64,000 bases of DNA, taken from positions 63,879 through 127,878 of the forward strand of contig NZ_JABFAU010000004.1 of the NCBI RefSeq assembly GCF_017168335.1, in the 5' to 3' direction. Positions 40,598-47,992 of this stretch are shown in pieces. The notes under the pieces were generated by a model that was given only the letters and a program-made list of their open reading frames with translations, was not told the origin of the DNA and searched no databases. Made by a program: the position numbers and the translations under genes. Each line of letters starts with the position of its first letter. Positions within the stretch are counted from its first letter, which is position 1. Source of the stretch: Rhodococcus sp. KRD162 (GTDB lineage Bacteria; Actinomycetota; Actinomycetes; Mycobacteriales; Mycobacteriaceae).

Positions 40598-41014
40598 GTG
40601 GCGGTGACCCATCCGAAGCTCATTCGTACTGCCGGTCTGGCCTATGTTCGCGATCGCCGAATGATCCAGACGCGATCGGTCGGGAAAACCGCGTTCTACA
40701 TGGCCGGCGGCAAGATCGATCCCGGCGAGAGTCCCGAGCAGGCGCTGCACCGAGAGATCAGGGAGGAACTCGACGCGGCGGTGATCGACGCCAGGGTCCT
40801 CGGAGTCTTCGAGTGTGAGGCATGGGGGCACCCGGCAGGCACGCCGCTCGAGATCACCTGCTTTCTGGCCGACCTCAGCGCCGATCCGACGCCCACCAGC
40901 GAAATCGCCGAGATCAGGTACTTCACCCGGGACGAGTACGCAGCCATGCCCGACGTCGCTCCGGGGTCGCTGATGGTGTTCGACCGGATGAAGGCGCTCG
41001 ATCTGATCGACTGA
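40598..41014 (+). CDS. Nudix hydrolase
   Basis: 138 residues from GTG 40598 (GGGGAGA upstream); GTG 40604 is an alternative, and the frame opens at 40535 within the promoter region. The Nudix box is complete: GGKIDPGESPEQALHREIRE, then ELDA (Gx5Ex7REUxEExG). It is followed by the FECEAWGHPAG segment that fits small MutT-like hydrolases. The C-terminal part (AEIRYFTRDEYAAMPDVAPG) is the usual Nudix ending. It is divergent from the Mrp operon. The exact nucleotide substrate is not predictable. Confidence 0.87.
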   Translation: MAVTHPKLIRTAGLAYVRDRRMIQTRSVGKTAFYMAGGKIDPGESPEQALHREIREELDAAVIDARVLGVFECEAWGHPAGTPLEITCFLADLSADPTPTSEIAEIRYFTRDEYAAMPDVAPGSLMVFDRMKALDLID

Positions 41015-41035
41015 AGCGCGTATGTTGGTGCACGA

Positions 41036-41051
41036 GAGAACGTACGTTCTC
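41036..41051. promoter_or_regulatory. 16-bp perfect palindrome, operator candidate
   Basis: GAGAACGTACGTTCTC is a perfect inverted repeat 25 bases before the PEP-mutase-like start and 10 bases after a TATGTT -10-like hexamer (41021-41026). Site layout and GAAC-N4-GTTC core fit TetR-family operators. No TetR gene lies in the window. Confidence 0.65.
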
Positions 41052-41076
41052 CCGAGGCCACCGCGAAGGAGTTTTC

Positions 41077-41829
41077 ATGACGAACCTGTCCCAGAAAGCC
41101 AGCACCCTGCTCGAGCTACACCAGCCGGGCAACCCCGTCGTGTTGCCGACGGTATGGGACGCCTGGTCGGCCAACCTCGCCGTATCGGCAGGCTTCACCG
41201 CACTGACCGTCGGAAGCCACCCAGTGTCGGACTCCATCGGCAAGCCGGACAACGAGGGCATCACCTTCGACGAACTCCTCGCCCGCATCTCGCAGATCTC
41301 CGCAGCCGTGGACGCCCCGCTGTCGGTCGACATCGAGTCCGGGTACGGCGAGGACCCCAAGCGCCTGATCGAGGGCCTGATCTCCGCCGGTGCCGTCGGC
41401 CTCAACATCGAGGACACCGTGCACAGCGAGGGCGGACGACTCCGTGAGGCGCAGGAGCACGCAGACTTCGTCGGCGCACTGCGCGCGGCATCGGACGCCA
41501 CCGACGTGCACGTCGTCATCAACGCCCGCACCGACCTGTTCGTCAAGGCAATCGGCGACGAGAACGACCGCGTCGACCGCGCCATCGCGCGGCTGAAGCT
41601 GGCCGCCGAAGCCGGAGCCGATTCGCTCTACCCCGTGGGCTTCCACAGCGACGCCGACTACAAGCGCCTCGCCGAAGAACTCCCACTGCCGATCAACGCC
41701 ATCGCCAACCCGGCCGAGGGCGACCTGTCGCACTTCGCCTCCCTCGGCGTCGGTCGCATCAGCTTCGGGCCGATCTTCCAGATGGAATTGGCCAAGCGGG
41801 CCGAAGAGGTGCTCGCGCGCTGGAAGTGA
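41077..41829 (+). CDS. Isocitrate lyase / PEP mutase family protein
   Basis: 250 residues from ATG 41077 with GAAGGAG upstream; the frame extends further upstream without sense. The TIM-barrel superfamily pattern is visible: VVLPTVWDAWSANLAVSAGF, ITFDELLARISQISAAVDAP, LSVDIESGYGEDP (metal-binding Asp-Glu region), GLNIEDTVHSEGGRL and HVVINARTDLF. It lacks the isocitrate lyase KKCGH motif. These enzymes cleave or isomerise C-C or C-P bonds (e.g. methylisocitrate lyase, oxaloacetate hydrolase); the substrate here is not known. The preceding palindrome suggests repression. Confidence 0.85.
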   Translation: MTNLSQKASTLLELHQPGNPVVLPTVWDAWSANLAVSAGFTALTVGSHPVSDSIGKPDNEGITFDELLARISQISAAVDAPLSVDIESGYGEDPKRLIEGLISAGAVGLNIEDTVHSEGGRLREAQEHADFVGALRAASDATDVHVVINARTDLFVKAIGDENDRVDRAIARLKLAAEAGADSLYPVGFHSDADYKRLAEELPLPINAIANPAEGDLSHFASLGVGRISFGPIFQMELAKRAEEVLARWK

Positions 41830-41839
41830 GTGCCTTCGG

Positions 41840-41885
41840 CAGTGGTGCGGTTGAGTGCCCTCAGCGGCACCTAACCACGCCACTG
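41840..41885. terminator. Imperfect 20-bp hairpin between convergent genes
   Basis: Arms 41840-41859 and 41866-41885 pair with two wobbles and two mismatches around the loop CTCAGC. The inner GTGCC/GGCAC part is perfect. It lies 11 bases after the PEP-mutase-like stop and 37 bases before the end of the AAA+ gene, without a U-run, so a bidirectional terminator is plausible. Confidence 0.5.
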
Positions 41886-41921
41886 CTCATCCGGGTCGTT
41901 CCGCAGGCTCCACTCCTGCCG

Positions 41922-44025
41922 CTAGGCACTCCCGTAGGCCCGCAGATGCGCCACCTGCTCGGGATCGAGTGACGGTTTGACCGTTGCCCGAGCGGTGGCG
42001 ACATCGGCGGCGGTGACGTCGGCCGCATCCATCGATCGACGCATGGCCGTCAGAGCGGCCTCGCGTAACAGCGCCGCGCAGTCGGCGGCGGAGTAGCCGT
42101 CGAGATCGCGGGCGAGCGATTCGAGATCGACGTCGTCGGCGAGCGGGATGGATTTGCCCGACGCCTTCAGGATGTCCACCCGGGCGTCGGAATCCGGCGG
42201 CGGCACGAAGACCAGACGCTCGAGTCGGCCGGGCCGCAGCAACGCAGGGTCGATCAGATCGGGCCGGTTGGTTGCGCCGAGAACGACGACATCGCGCAAC
42301 GGTTCGACGCCGTCGAGCTCGGTCAGCAGCGCCGCCACCACCCGATCTCCGACGCCGGAGTCCGAGCTCTGCCCGCGTCGGGGTGCCAATGCATCCACCT
42401 CGTCGAGAAAGATCAGTGAGGGTGCAGAGTCGCGGGCTCGCTGAAAGAGCTCGCGCACAGCCTTTTCCGAGGAGCCGACCCACTTGTCCATCAGCTCCGC
42501 GCCCTTGACTGCATGCACACTCAGTTGACCCGAGCTGGCGAGGGCGCGAACCAGAAACGTCTTGCCGCACCCGGGTGGCCCGTAGAGCAACACGCCGCGT
42601 GGTGGTTCGATCCCCAGTCGCGCGAAGGAATCCGGGTGGCGAAGCGGCCACAGGACCGCCTCGGTGAGCGCCTGCTTGGTCTCGACCATGTCGCCGACGT
42701 CGTCCAGGGAGATGCTGCCGATGGCCAGTTCCTCGGCGCCCGAGCGCGACAGCGGACGGATGACCTGGAGCGCGCCCACCAGATCCTCCTGGGTCAACGC
42801 CGCCGGTGCCGCATCGTTCGACGCGCGCGCCGCTGCCCGCAGCGCCGCTTCACGGGTCAATGCAGCGAGATCGGCAACGACGAAACCGGGTGTCCGTGAC
42901 GCGATCTCGACCAGATCGACATCGCCCTGGGGGACCTTCTTCAGCAGGTGCTCGAGCAGCCCTTTGCGCCCGGCCGCATCCGGCAGCGTGAGAGTGAGCT
43001 CGCGATCGCAGAGTTCCTGACCGCGCAGTCTCGCGTCGGTGGCCTCGGGATGAGCCGTCGTCGCGATCAGGGCCAGACCCGGAGTGTCGACGCCGCGGCG
43101 AAGCACATCGAGTACGAACGTCGACGCGGGTTCGGGATCCGAGGGCAACAAGGCGTCGACGTCGGTGATCAACAGGACGCCGGAGCCGGCGAGTTCGTCC
43201 ACGGCGGCGGTGACCCGCTCGACCCGAGCGGAGGCCTCGAGCGCGCCGATCGACGGACCGTCCAGTACCCCCCAGATGTGGTGACGCGCCGAGAGTCGCC
43301 AACAGCTCCGACTCGTCCAGTGCCAGCCGCAGCCACTCGGTGAGCTTGGCCTGCGCAGGGCCAACACCCACCAGGTCCCCGATGCTCACCCGCGGTTCCG
43401 TCGCCCTCGGCACCTGGACCGATGCCGACGGCGCTGCGGGGGCTGTGGTGACGGTGCCCGTTCCCCAGCTCACCGCCGAATTGGGCTGCACACTGACCGG
43501 TCCACCCGCCGGGTCGACGGCCGAGACCGTCAACAGCTCGGTGGTCCAGGCAACCCCGAATGTTCTCGACAGCGCCTGCGTCGCCGATGTGGTCGAGGTG
43601 CCGGGTCCGAGATCGCGGGGGAGAAGTGACACCGTGTCGCCCACCGTCAGCACCTTCCCGAGCAACGCCTGCCGCAGGGTGGTCTCGGAGATGGAGCCGG
43701 TTGCGAGCGCGGATCCTGTCACCGTGACGGTTCTGCCGCCGTAGACGGTGACGGGTCCGACTGCGACAGAGGCGTTTTCACGTAGGCCGGCGTTGGAGAG
43801 GGTGACGTCGTCCAGGAGCGCGGTGCCCTGCGGCGAACCCTCGGGGGCCGCGGCGACGACGGCAGCAGTACGGCGAGAACCGATGAGAGAGAGCGCGTCC
43901 CACTCGCGCAGACCGAGGGCGGCCAGTACCTCCGGATGCAGTCGCACGACGCCGCGCCTGGCATCGGCGGCCGAGGTGTTGAGGCGAGCAGTGAGTACGA
44001 GCTCGGGCGAGCTGGATGAGGTCAC
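41922..44025 (-). pseudogene. Two-AAA-domain CDC48/VCP-type ATPase, frameshifted with a lost P-loop in the first ATPase domain
   Basis: The frame from ATG 44025 codes for an N-terminal double-psi-barrel-like CDC48 N-domain (RLNTSAADARRGVVRLHPEV) and the start of D1 (LTEWLRLALDESELLATLGA). At the 6-C run 43268-43273 it must shift by one base to continue in the frame ending at 41922, which codes for the rest of D1 (GVLLITDVDALLP, Walker B) and an intact D2 (LLYGPPGCGKTFLVRALAS, LIFLDEVDALAP, ATNRPDLIDPALLRPGRLER). D1 lacks about 28 residues including its Walker A. Position equals Rv0435c. It may be a real mutation or a sequence error. Confidence 0.8.
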
Positions 44026-44049
44026 CGGTCCAACCTAATGGCTGGTTCG

Positions 44050-44904
44050 TCAGCTGCGCGGACGACGCAGGCCGAGGCGCGCCTGCGAGCGGCGGGCATT
44101 TCCCGGTGCGCGGCGAATGGCGCGGCGTTCGGCGCGGCGTTCGGCGGGCTTGGCATCCCACGTGTAGGGCCGAGCGGCGGTCCAGCGCTGCGAACGGACT
44201 GCGAACGGAATGTGCACCAGATAGGCCAGTACCAATCCCATGAGCAGGACCAGCGGGAAGGTGATGAGCGCGGCAGCGAGGAGCGCCACCAGAACCAGCA
44301 GTATCGCGGCCAGCCGCGGCGGCACCGAGACGGTCTTGAGGGCCAGTGTGGGGATGCGGCTGACGATCAGGGCGGCTGCGAAGATCGACCAACCGGCGAC
44401 GACGTAGAACGACGCCCACCAGCCCTCGCCGAACTCTTCGAAGGCCGCGATCGGCGTCATCGCGATGAGGGCACCGGCTGGAGCGGGAACGCCGGTGAAG
44501 TATTCGCGGGCGTAGGCGGGGGTGTCGTCCTCGTCGAGCAGAGTGTTGAAACGTGCGAGCCGGAGCACGATGCTCACGGCGTAGACCAACGCGATGATCC
44601 AGCCGCCGCTGCTGCCCTCGAGCAGCGTCACGTACAACACCAGTGCGGGAGCCACACCGAACGAGATGGCGTCGGACAGCGAGTCCAGCTCGGCACCGAT
44701 CTTGCTGGTGGCGTCGAGCAATCGGGCGATTCGACCGTCCAGCGCATCGAGGATCGCTGCGGCACCGATCATCGCGAGGGCTGTTCCAAGCTGACCGTCG
44801 AGTGCGAACTTGACCGCGGAGAGCCCGGAGCACAGCGCGAGAATGGTGACGACGGAGGGAAGCAGACGGATGGCAGCAGGCGGCTTGGCGCGTCTGGTGA
44901 TCAT
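44050..44904 (-). CDS. pssA: CDP-diacylglycerol-serine O-phosphatidyltransferase
   Basis: 284 residues from ATG 44904 (MITRRAKPPAAIRLLPSVVT), seven bases after psd. The CDP-alcohol transferase motif D-x2-D-G-x2-A-R-x8-G-x3-D-x3-D is complete in ILDALDGRIARLLDATSKIG, then AELDSLSDAISFG. About seven membrane segments follow. The C-terminus is Arg/Ala-rich (AERRAERRAIRRAPGNARRS). It makes phosphatidylserine for the Psd enzyme encoded upstream. The stop lies 25 bases before the AAA+ gene start, suggesting one operon psd-pssA-ATPase. Confidence 0.94.
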   Translation of the reverse strand: MITRRAKPPAAIRLLPSVVTILALCSGLSAVKFALDGQLGTALAMIGAAAILDALDGRIARLLDATSKIGAELDSLSDAISFGVAPALVLYVTLLEGSSGGWIIALVYAVSIVLRLARFNTLLDEDDTPAYAREYFTGVPAPAGALIAMTPIAAFEEFGEGWWASFYVVAGWSIFAAALIVSRIPTLALKTVSVPPRLAAILLVLVALLAAALITFPLVLLMGLVLAYLVHIPFAVRSQRWTAARPYTWDAKPAERRAERRAIRRAPGNARRSQARLGLRRPRS

Positions 44905-44911
44905 CGAATCG

Positions 44912-45628
44912 CTACTGCGGTAGCTCGGCGAGAACGGTTTCGGCTCCGACTGCGCGTTGACCTCGTTCGACCAGCAGCGTCGTGCCTGCGGGGAAGTAGG
45001 TGTCGACGCGCGAGCCGAACCGGATGAGGCCGTACGTGTCACCGATCGTCAGGGTCTGCGCGACGGTGGCGTTATTGATGATGCGTCGGGCAATGAGACC
45101 GGCGATCTGGACGACGGCGACATCGTGACCCGAGTCGGTTCTGATGTGCATGCTGTTGCGCTCGTTGACCTCGCTGGCCTCGGCGAGATCCGCGGATTTG
45201 AACTGGCCCCGGCGATGCACGACCTCGATGACCGTGCCACCGACGGGAACACGCTGGACGTGCACATCGAGAACGGACAGGAAGATGCTCACGCGCGGTA
45301 CCGGCTCGGTGCCGAGATCGAGTTCGGCCGGGGGTGCTGCGGTGTCGACGAGGGTGACGAGCCCGTCGGCAGGTGCGACGACGACGCCGGGACGGTTCGG
45401 CGGCACTCGGGACGGGTGTCTGAAGAAGGTGGCGCAGGCTCCGGCGGCCACGAGGCCGGCGTTTCGTACCCACTTGGACCTGCGGCCGAGCACTGCAACG
45501 GCGAGCGGGCCTCCGACGAACGGTAGGCCTGCCGGGTGCAGCGGCGGGACCGTCTCACGAACCAAATCGACGATGTGAGCCACTCCGGTGCGTGGCGGTT
45601 GACCAATCGGGGCGGGACGGCGTGCCAC
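44912..45628 (-). CDS. psd: Phosphatidylserine decarboxylase, small type
   Basis: 238 residues from GTG 45628. The proenzyme self-cleavage site is in [16 protein letters not shown] (about 205-220); cleavage before the Ser of Gly-Ser yields the pyruvoyl group. [13 protein letters not shown] (Asp/Ala of the family), [20 protein letters not shown] (His) and [13 protein letters not shown] are further signatures. An N-terminal hydrophobic stretch precedes the fold. It converts phosphatidylserine to phosphatidylethanolamine and forms an operon with pssA. Confidence 0.95.
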   Translation of the reverse strand: MARRPAPIGQPPRTGVAHIVDLVRETVPPLHPAGLPFVGGPLAVAVLGRRSKWVRNAGLVAAGACATFFRHPSRVPPNRPGVVVAPADGLVTLVDTAAPPAELDLGTEPVPRVSIFLSVLDVHVQRVPVGGTVIEVVHRRGQFKSADLAEASEVNERNSMHIRTDSGHDVAVVQIAGLIARRIINNATVAQTLTIGDTYGLIRFGSRVDTYFPAGTTLLVERGQRAVGAETVLAELPQ

Positions 45629-45765
45629 GGTCTCCTCTTACTACTTCGTCGGGCAGGTATTGGCATGTCGTGGTGCTGCCAACAGTCGAGGCGCGCAGAT
45701 GCACGACTGCCGGGGCCCTCACAGAGTACGTGAGACGCCCCGGCAGTCGGGAAGTGCGAGTGCGA

Positions 45766-46035
45766 TCAGACGCGGCTGCGACCGGTCACGAGCTTGACCA
45801 GGAACAGCAGGATGCATGCGCCGAGGATGCAGGTGATGAAGCTGAAGATCAGGCCGCCACCTTCGACGTCGACCCCGAAGACCTTGAGGAGGTAGCCGCC
45901 GATGAGGCCGCCGATGATGCCGACGACGATGTTCAAGATGATGCCCATCTGAGCGTCGGTCTTCATGATCTTGCTGCCGACCCAGCCGGCCAGTCCGCCG
46001 ATGATGATCCAACCGATGATTCCGAGACCCAACAT
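45766..46035 (-). CDS. GlsB/YeaQ/YmgE-family stress-response membrane protein
   Basis: 89 residues from ATG 46035; the longer open frame to 46101 or 46111 has no family similarity. The pattern GIIGWIIIGGLAGWVGSKIM followed by GIILNIVVGIIGGLIGGYLL and SFITCILGACILLFLVKLV is typical: three Gly-rich transmembrane helices. Members are induced by stress and anchored to the envelope in Gram-positives. The next gene on the same strand (SRPBCC) is 88 bases upstream. Confidence 0.9.
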   Translation of the reverse strand: MLGLGIIGWIIIGGLAGWVGSKIMKTDAQMGIILNIVVGIIGGLIGGYLLKVFGVDVEGGGLIFSFITCILGACILLFLVKLVTGRSRV

Positions 46036-46123
46036 TCGTAGCCCCCACTTTCCGTTTGTGTCGTGTGATTGTCGAAACCCCGCATGCCCCTGGGGTCCCA
46101 ACCTGAAACATTCCTGAGAATGT

Positions 46124-46588
46124 TTATTTTCGGCCGAGCTTCTCGCTCTCGGCCTTGATGCGACGCAGGGTGGTGTTCATGCCTTCGACGAGTTCGACGT
46201 CGAACTCGTCGATGCCCCCGAGGAAACGCTTGACCAGTAGCGAGGACACGTTCGAGGTGCCTGTGGGGGCTTCCCTCTTCTCGACGACGGTCGTCCCGCC
46301 TGCCGTGGGGGTGAGGGTGTAGGACCACGTCGTCTTGTTCTCGATCACGCGGAAGGCGAGTTCGCGATTGGGTTCGAAGGTGACCACCTTGGCTGTGGTC
46401 GGCCAGACGAGCAGGCCTTTGCGGTTGATGTTGAGCGTCCTGGTACCGGTGCCGATGGTCCCGCCGAGGACCTTCATCTTCGTGCATTGCGGGCTCCACT
46501 CGCTCATTCGCCGAAGGTCCGACACGATCTTCCAGACGGTCTCGGGGCTCGCGGCGATGTCGATCGTGGCTTCGAGAGTCTTGCTCAA
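46124..46588 (-). CDS. SRPBCC (START-like) family protein
   Basis: 154 residues from TTG 46588 (LSKTLEATIDIAASPETVWK). The helix-grip fold of polyketide-cyclase/dehydrase-type proteins is recognisable: ATIDIAASPETVWKIVSDL at the start, WSPQCTKMKVLGG, RVIENKTTWSYTLTPTAGGT and a long C-terminal helix. Such proteins bind hydrophobic ligands; mycobacterial relatives are near cell-envelope genes. No specific ligand can be named. Confidence 0.82.
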   Translation of the reverse strand: MSKTLEATIDIAASPETVWKIVSDLRRMSEWSPQCTKMKVLGGTIGTGTRTLNINRKGLLVWPTTAKVVTFEPNRELAFRVIENKTTWSYTLTPTAGGTTVVEKREAPTGTSNVSSLLVKRFLGGIDEFDVELVEGMNTTLRRIKAESEKLGRK

Positions 46589-46701
46589 CGTTGGCCTCCA
46601 GGTAGCGGGAATATCTGCAACTGACTGTCACACTCAATCGTGCGCATCCTATGTGGCAGCAGACACAGTTGGCCAGAGCGGGCCAGGGCACAGCACCCCC
46701 C

Positions 46702-46747
46702 GTCGTGCGCCTTTTGCGTACCTCCAGGTACGCAAAAGGCGCACGAC
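46702..46747. repeat. Perfect 21-bp inverted repeat with a 4-base loop
   Basis: Arms 46702-46722 and 46727-46747 are exact reverse complements (core GTGCGCCTTTTGCGTACC) around the loop TCCA. It lies between the SRPBCC gene and the DUF1206 gene, 17 bases before the latter's stop. The hairpin could act as a terminator, but the absence of a U-run and its exact symmetry suggest a REP-like dispersed palindrome. Confidence 0.75.
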
Positions 46748-46763
46748 AGGGACTCGGGGGGGC

Positions 46764-47561
46764 TTACATCCGGGCGCGACGAGCCAGGACGAAGGCGTAC
46801 AGGCCGTAGAGCCCGATTCCCACTCCCGCGAGGATCAGCAGAATCCGGCCGTAGGGCTGAGCGCCGAGGGTCTTGACCGCGGCGTCGATTCCCGAGGCTT
46901 TCGACGGGTCGGACTGCAGTACTGCAACCCCGACGAGGATTCCGGCTCCTACCAGGGCAGCGCCCTTGGCTGCGTATCCAGTCATGCCGAGTTTGACGAC
47001 CGCCTCGCTCTGATGACCTTTCAGATCGTCGAGGAAGCCTTTCGATACCCCCTTGTAGATGTGGTAGCCGCCGACGCCGATGACGATCAGGCCCACCACG
47101 ATCAGGACGAGCTTGCCGCCGCCGGATTCCATCAACCGCGCCGAGTAGCCGGCATTCTGCCGTCCACTGTCTTCGCCCGAGCCGGTCGCGAAGCCGTAGG
47201 TCGAGAACGCGAACGTGAGGTAGACCACGGCCAGTGCCACTGCCTTGGCCCGGTCCAAGGCGCTGCCTGCATCCGAATCGGACTTCTTGCCGACTATCGC
47301 CTCGAGGATCCGCCACAGGGCCAGCGCCACGAAAGCGACAACCGCGACCCACAGGGCAATTCTTCCGCCCGGCTGCGCGGCCAGCGCGGCGAGTGCGCCG
47401 GACTGATCAGCATTACCGGACTGACCGAACGCCAATCGGACGGCAATGTAGCCGATCAACACGTTCAGCAGTCCGCTGACGAAGTGGCCGCCCCGAGCCG
47501 CGTACTCGAAAGCACTGTTGTCTTGCACCGAGTTGGCCACAGAATTTCCCGACGTGTTCAC
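46764..47561 (-). CDS. DUF1206 membrane protein
   Basis: 265 residues from GTG 47561 (VNTSGNSVANSVQDNSAFEY). The frame up to 47819 carries a Ser/Pro/Arg-rich N-terminus unlike the family. Six hydrophobic segments in three paired repeats: HFVSGLLNVLIGYIAVRLAF with WVAVVAFVALALWRILEA, AVALAVVYLTFAFSTYGFAT with VLIVVGLIVIGVGGYHIYKG, and GYAAKGAALVGAGILVGVAV with ILLILAGVGIGLYGLYAFVL. The repeated RxL/Y-K-G pattern and three-fold structure match DUF1206. Function unknown. Confidence 0.85.
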   Translation of the reverse strand: MNTSGNSVANSVQDNSAFEYAARGGHFVSGLLNVLIGYIAVRLAFGQSGNADQSGALAALAAQPGGRIALWVAVVAFVALALWRILEAIVGKKSDSDAGSALDRAKAVALAVVYLTFAFSTYGFATGSGEDSGRQNAGYSARLMESGGGKLVLIVVGLIVIGVGGYHIYKGVSKGFLDDLKGHQSEAVVKLGMTGYAAKGAALVGAGILVGVAVLQSDPSKASGIDAAVKTLGAQPYGRILLILAGVGIGLYGLYAFVLARRARM

Positions 47562-47992
47562 GAACTGTCCCCGATCAGTAGATTTGAGGATCCGATTACC
47601 CGAACAGCACGGTCGGAAACGGTCTCCGGCCGCGAAACGCCGTACGAGATCCCACCGAGGCGTTAACACCGGGCGGACACTGATCGATGTAGCAAGCGGA
47701 GTGTCGGGACCAACGAATACCTTGTTCGGAGTGATCCACCGTGAAATTACAGTCGATACTGCGTCGTAGCAGCAGTGATCTACCTTTGTTGAAGACTGCC
47801 AGGATGAGCGGGCGGCCACGCTCGTGGCCCGCCGAGAAGCTCGAACGGCTACTCACCCCGCAGGAACTCGATCTGATCCGTCGCGGCCTGATCTGACCCC
47901 GACCCCAGGTTCCGGGGGCTACCGCATGCCTCCCGTTCGGGGCGCTGCGGTGGCATGCTCATGAGGTTGACGAGCATCAGTCCTGGAGGGTC
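47562..47992. other. Intergenic region with divergent promoters and a possible small ORF
   Basis: About 430 bases. The only candidate gene is a 51-codon plus-strand frame (47741-47896). The rest is without recognised structure. An AT-rich zone near 47720-47780 could hold a promoter for the small frame or the redox operon, whose ATG 47993 follows CTGGAGG at ideal distance. Confidence 0.4.
47741..47896 (+). CDS. Possible small protein, 51 aa
   Basis: A frame from GTG 47741 (VKLQSILRRSSSDL) ends at 47896. The last 30 residues read MSGRPRSWPAEKLERLLTPQ and ELDLIRRGLI, with strong GC3 and amphipathic helix, so the segment looks coding. ATG 47804 would be another start. It is too short for family assignment and could be a remnant. 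Low confidence. Confidence 0.25.
   Translation: MKLQSILRRSSSDLPLLKTARMSGRPRSWPAEKLERLLTPQELDLIRRGLI

Noticed and set aside
43330..43744. Plus-strand 134-codon frame opposite the AAA+ gene N-domain
   Set aside because: Antisense shadow; the minus-strand N-domain (double-psi-barrel-like) is coherent with the following AAA domains.
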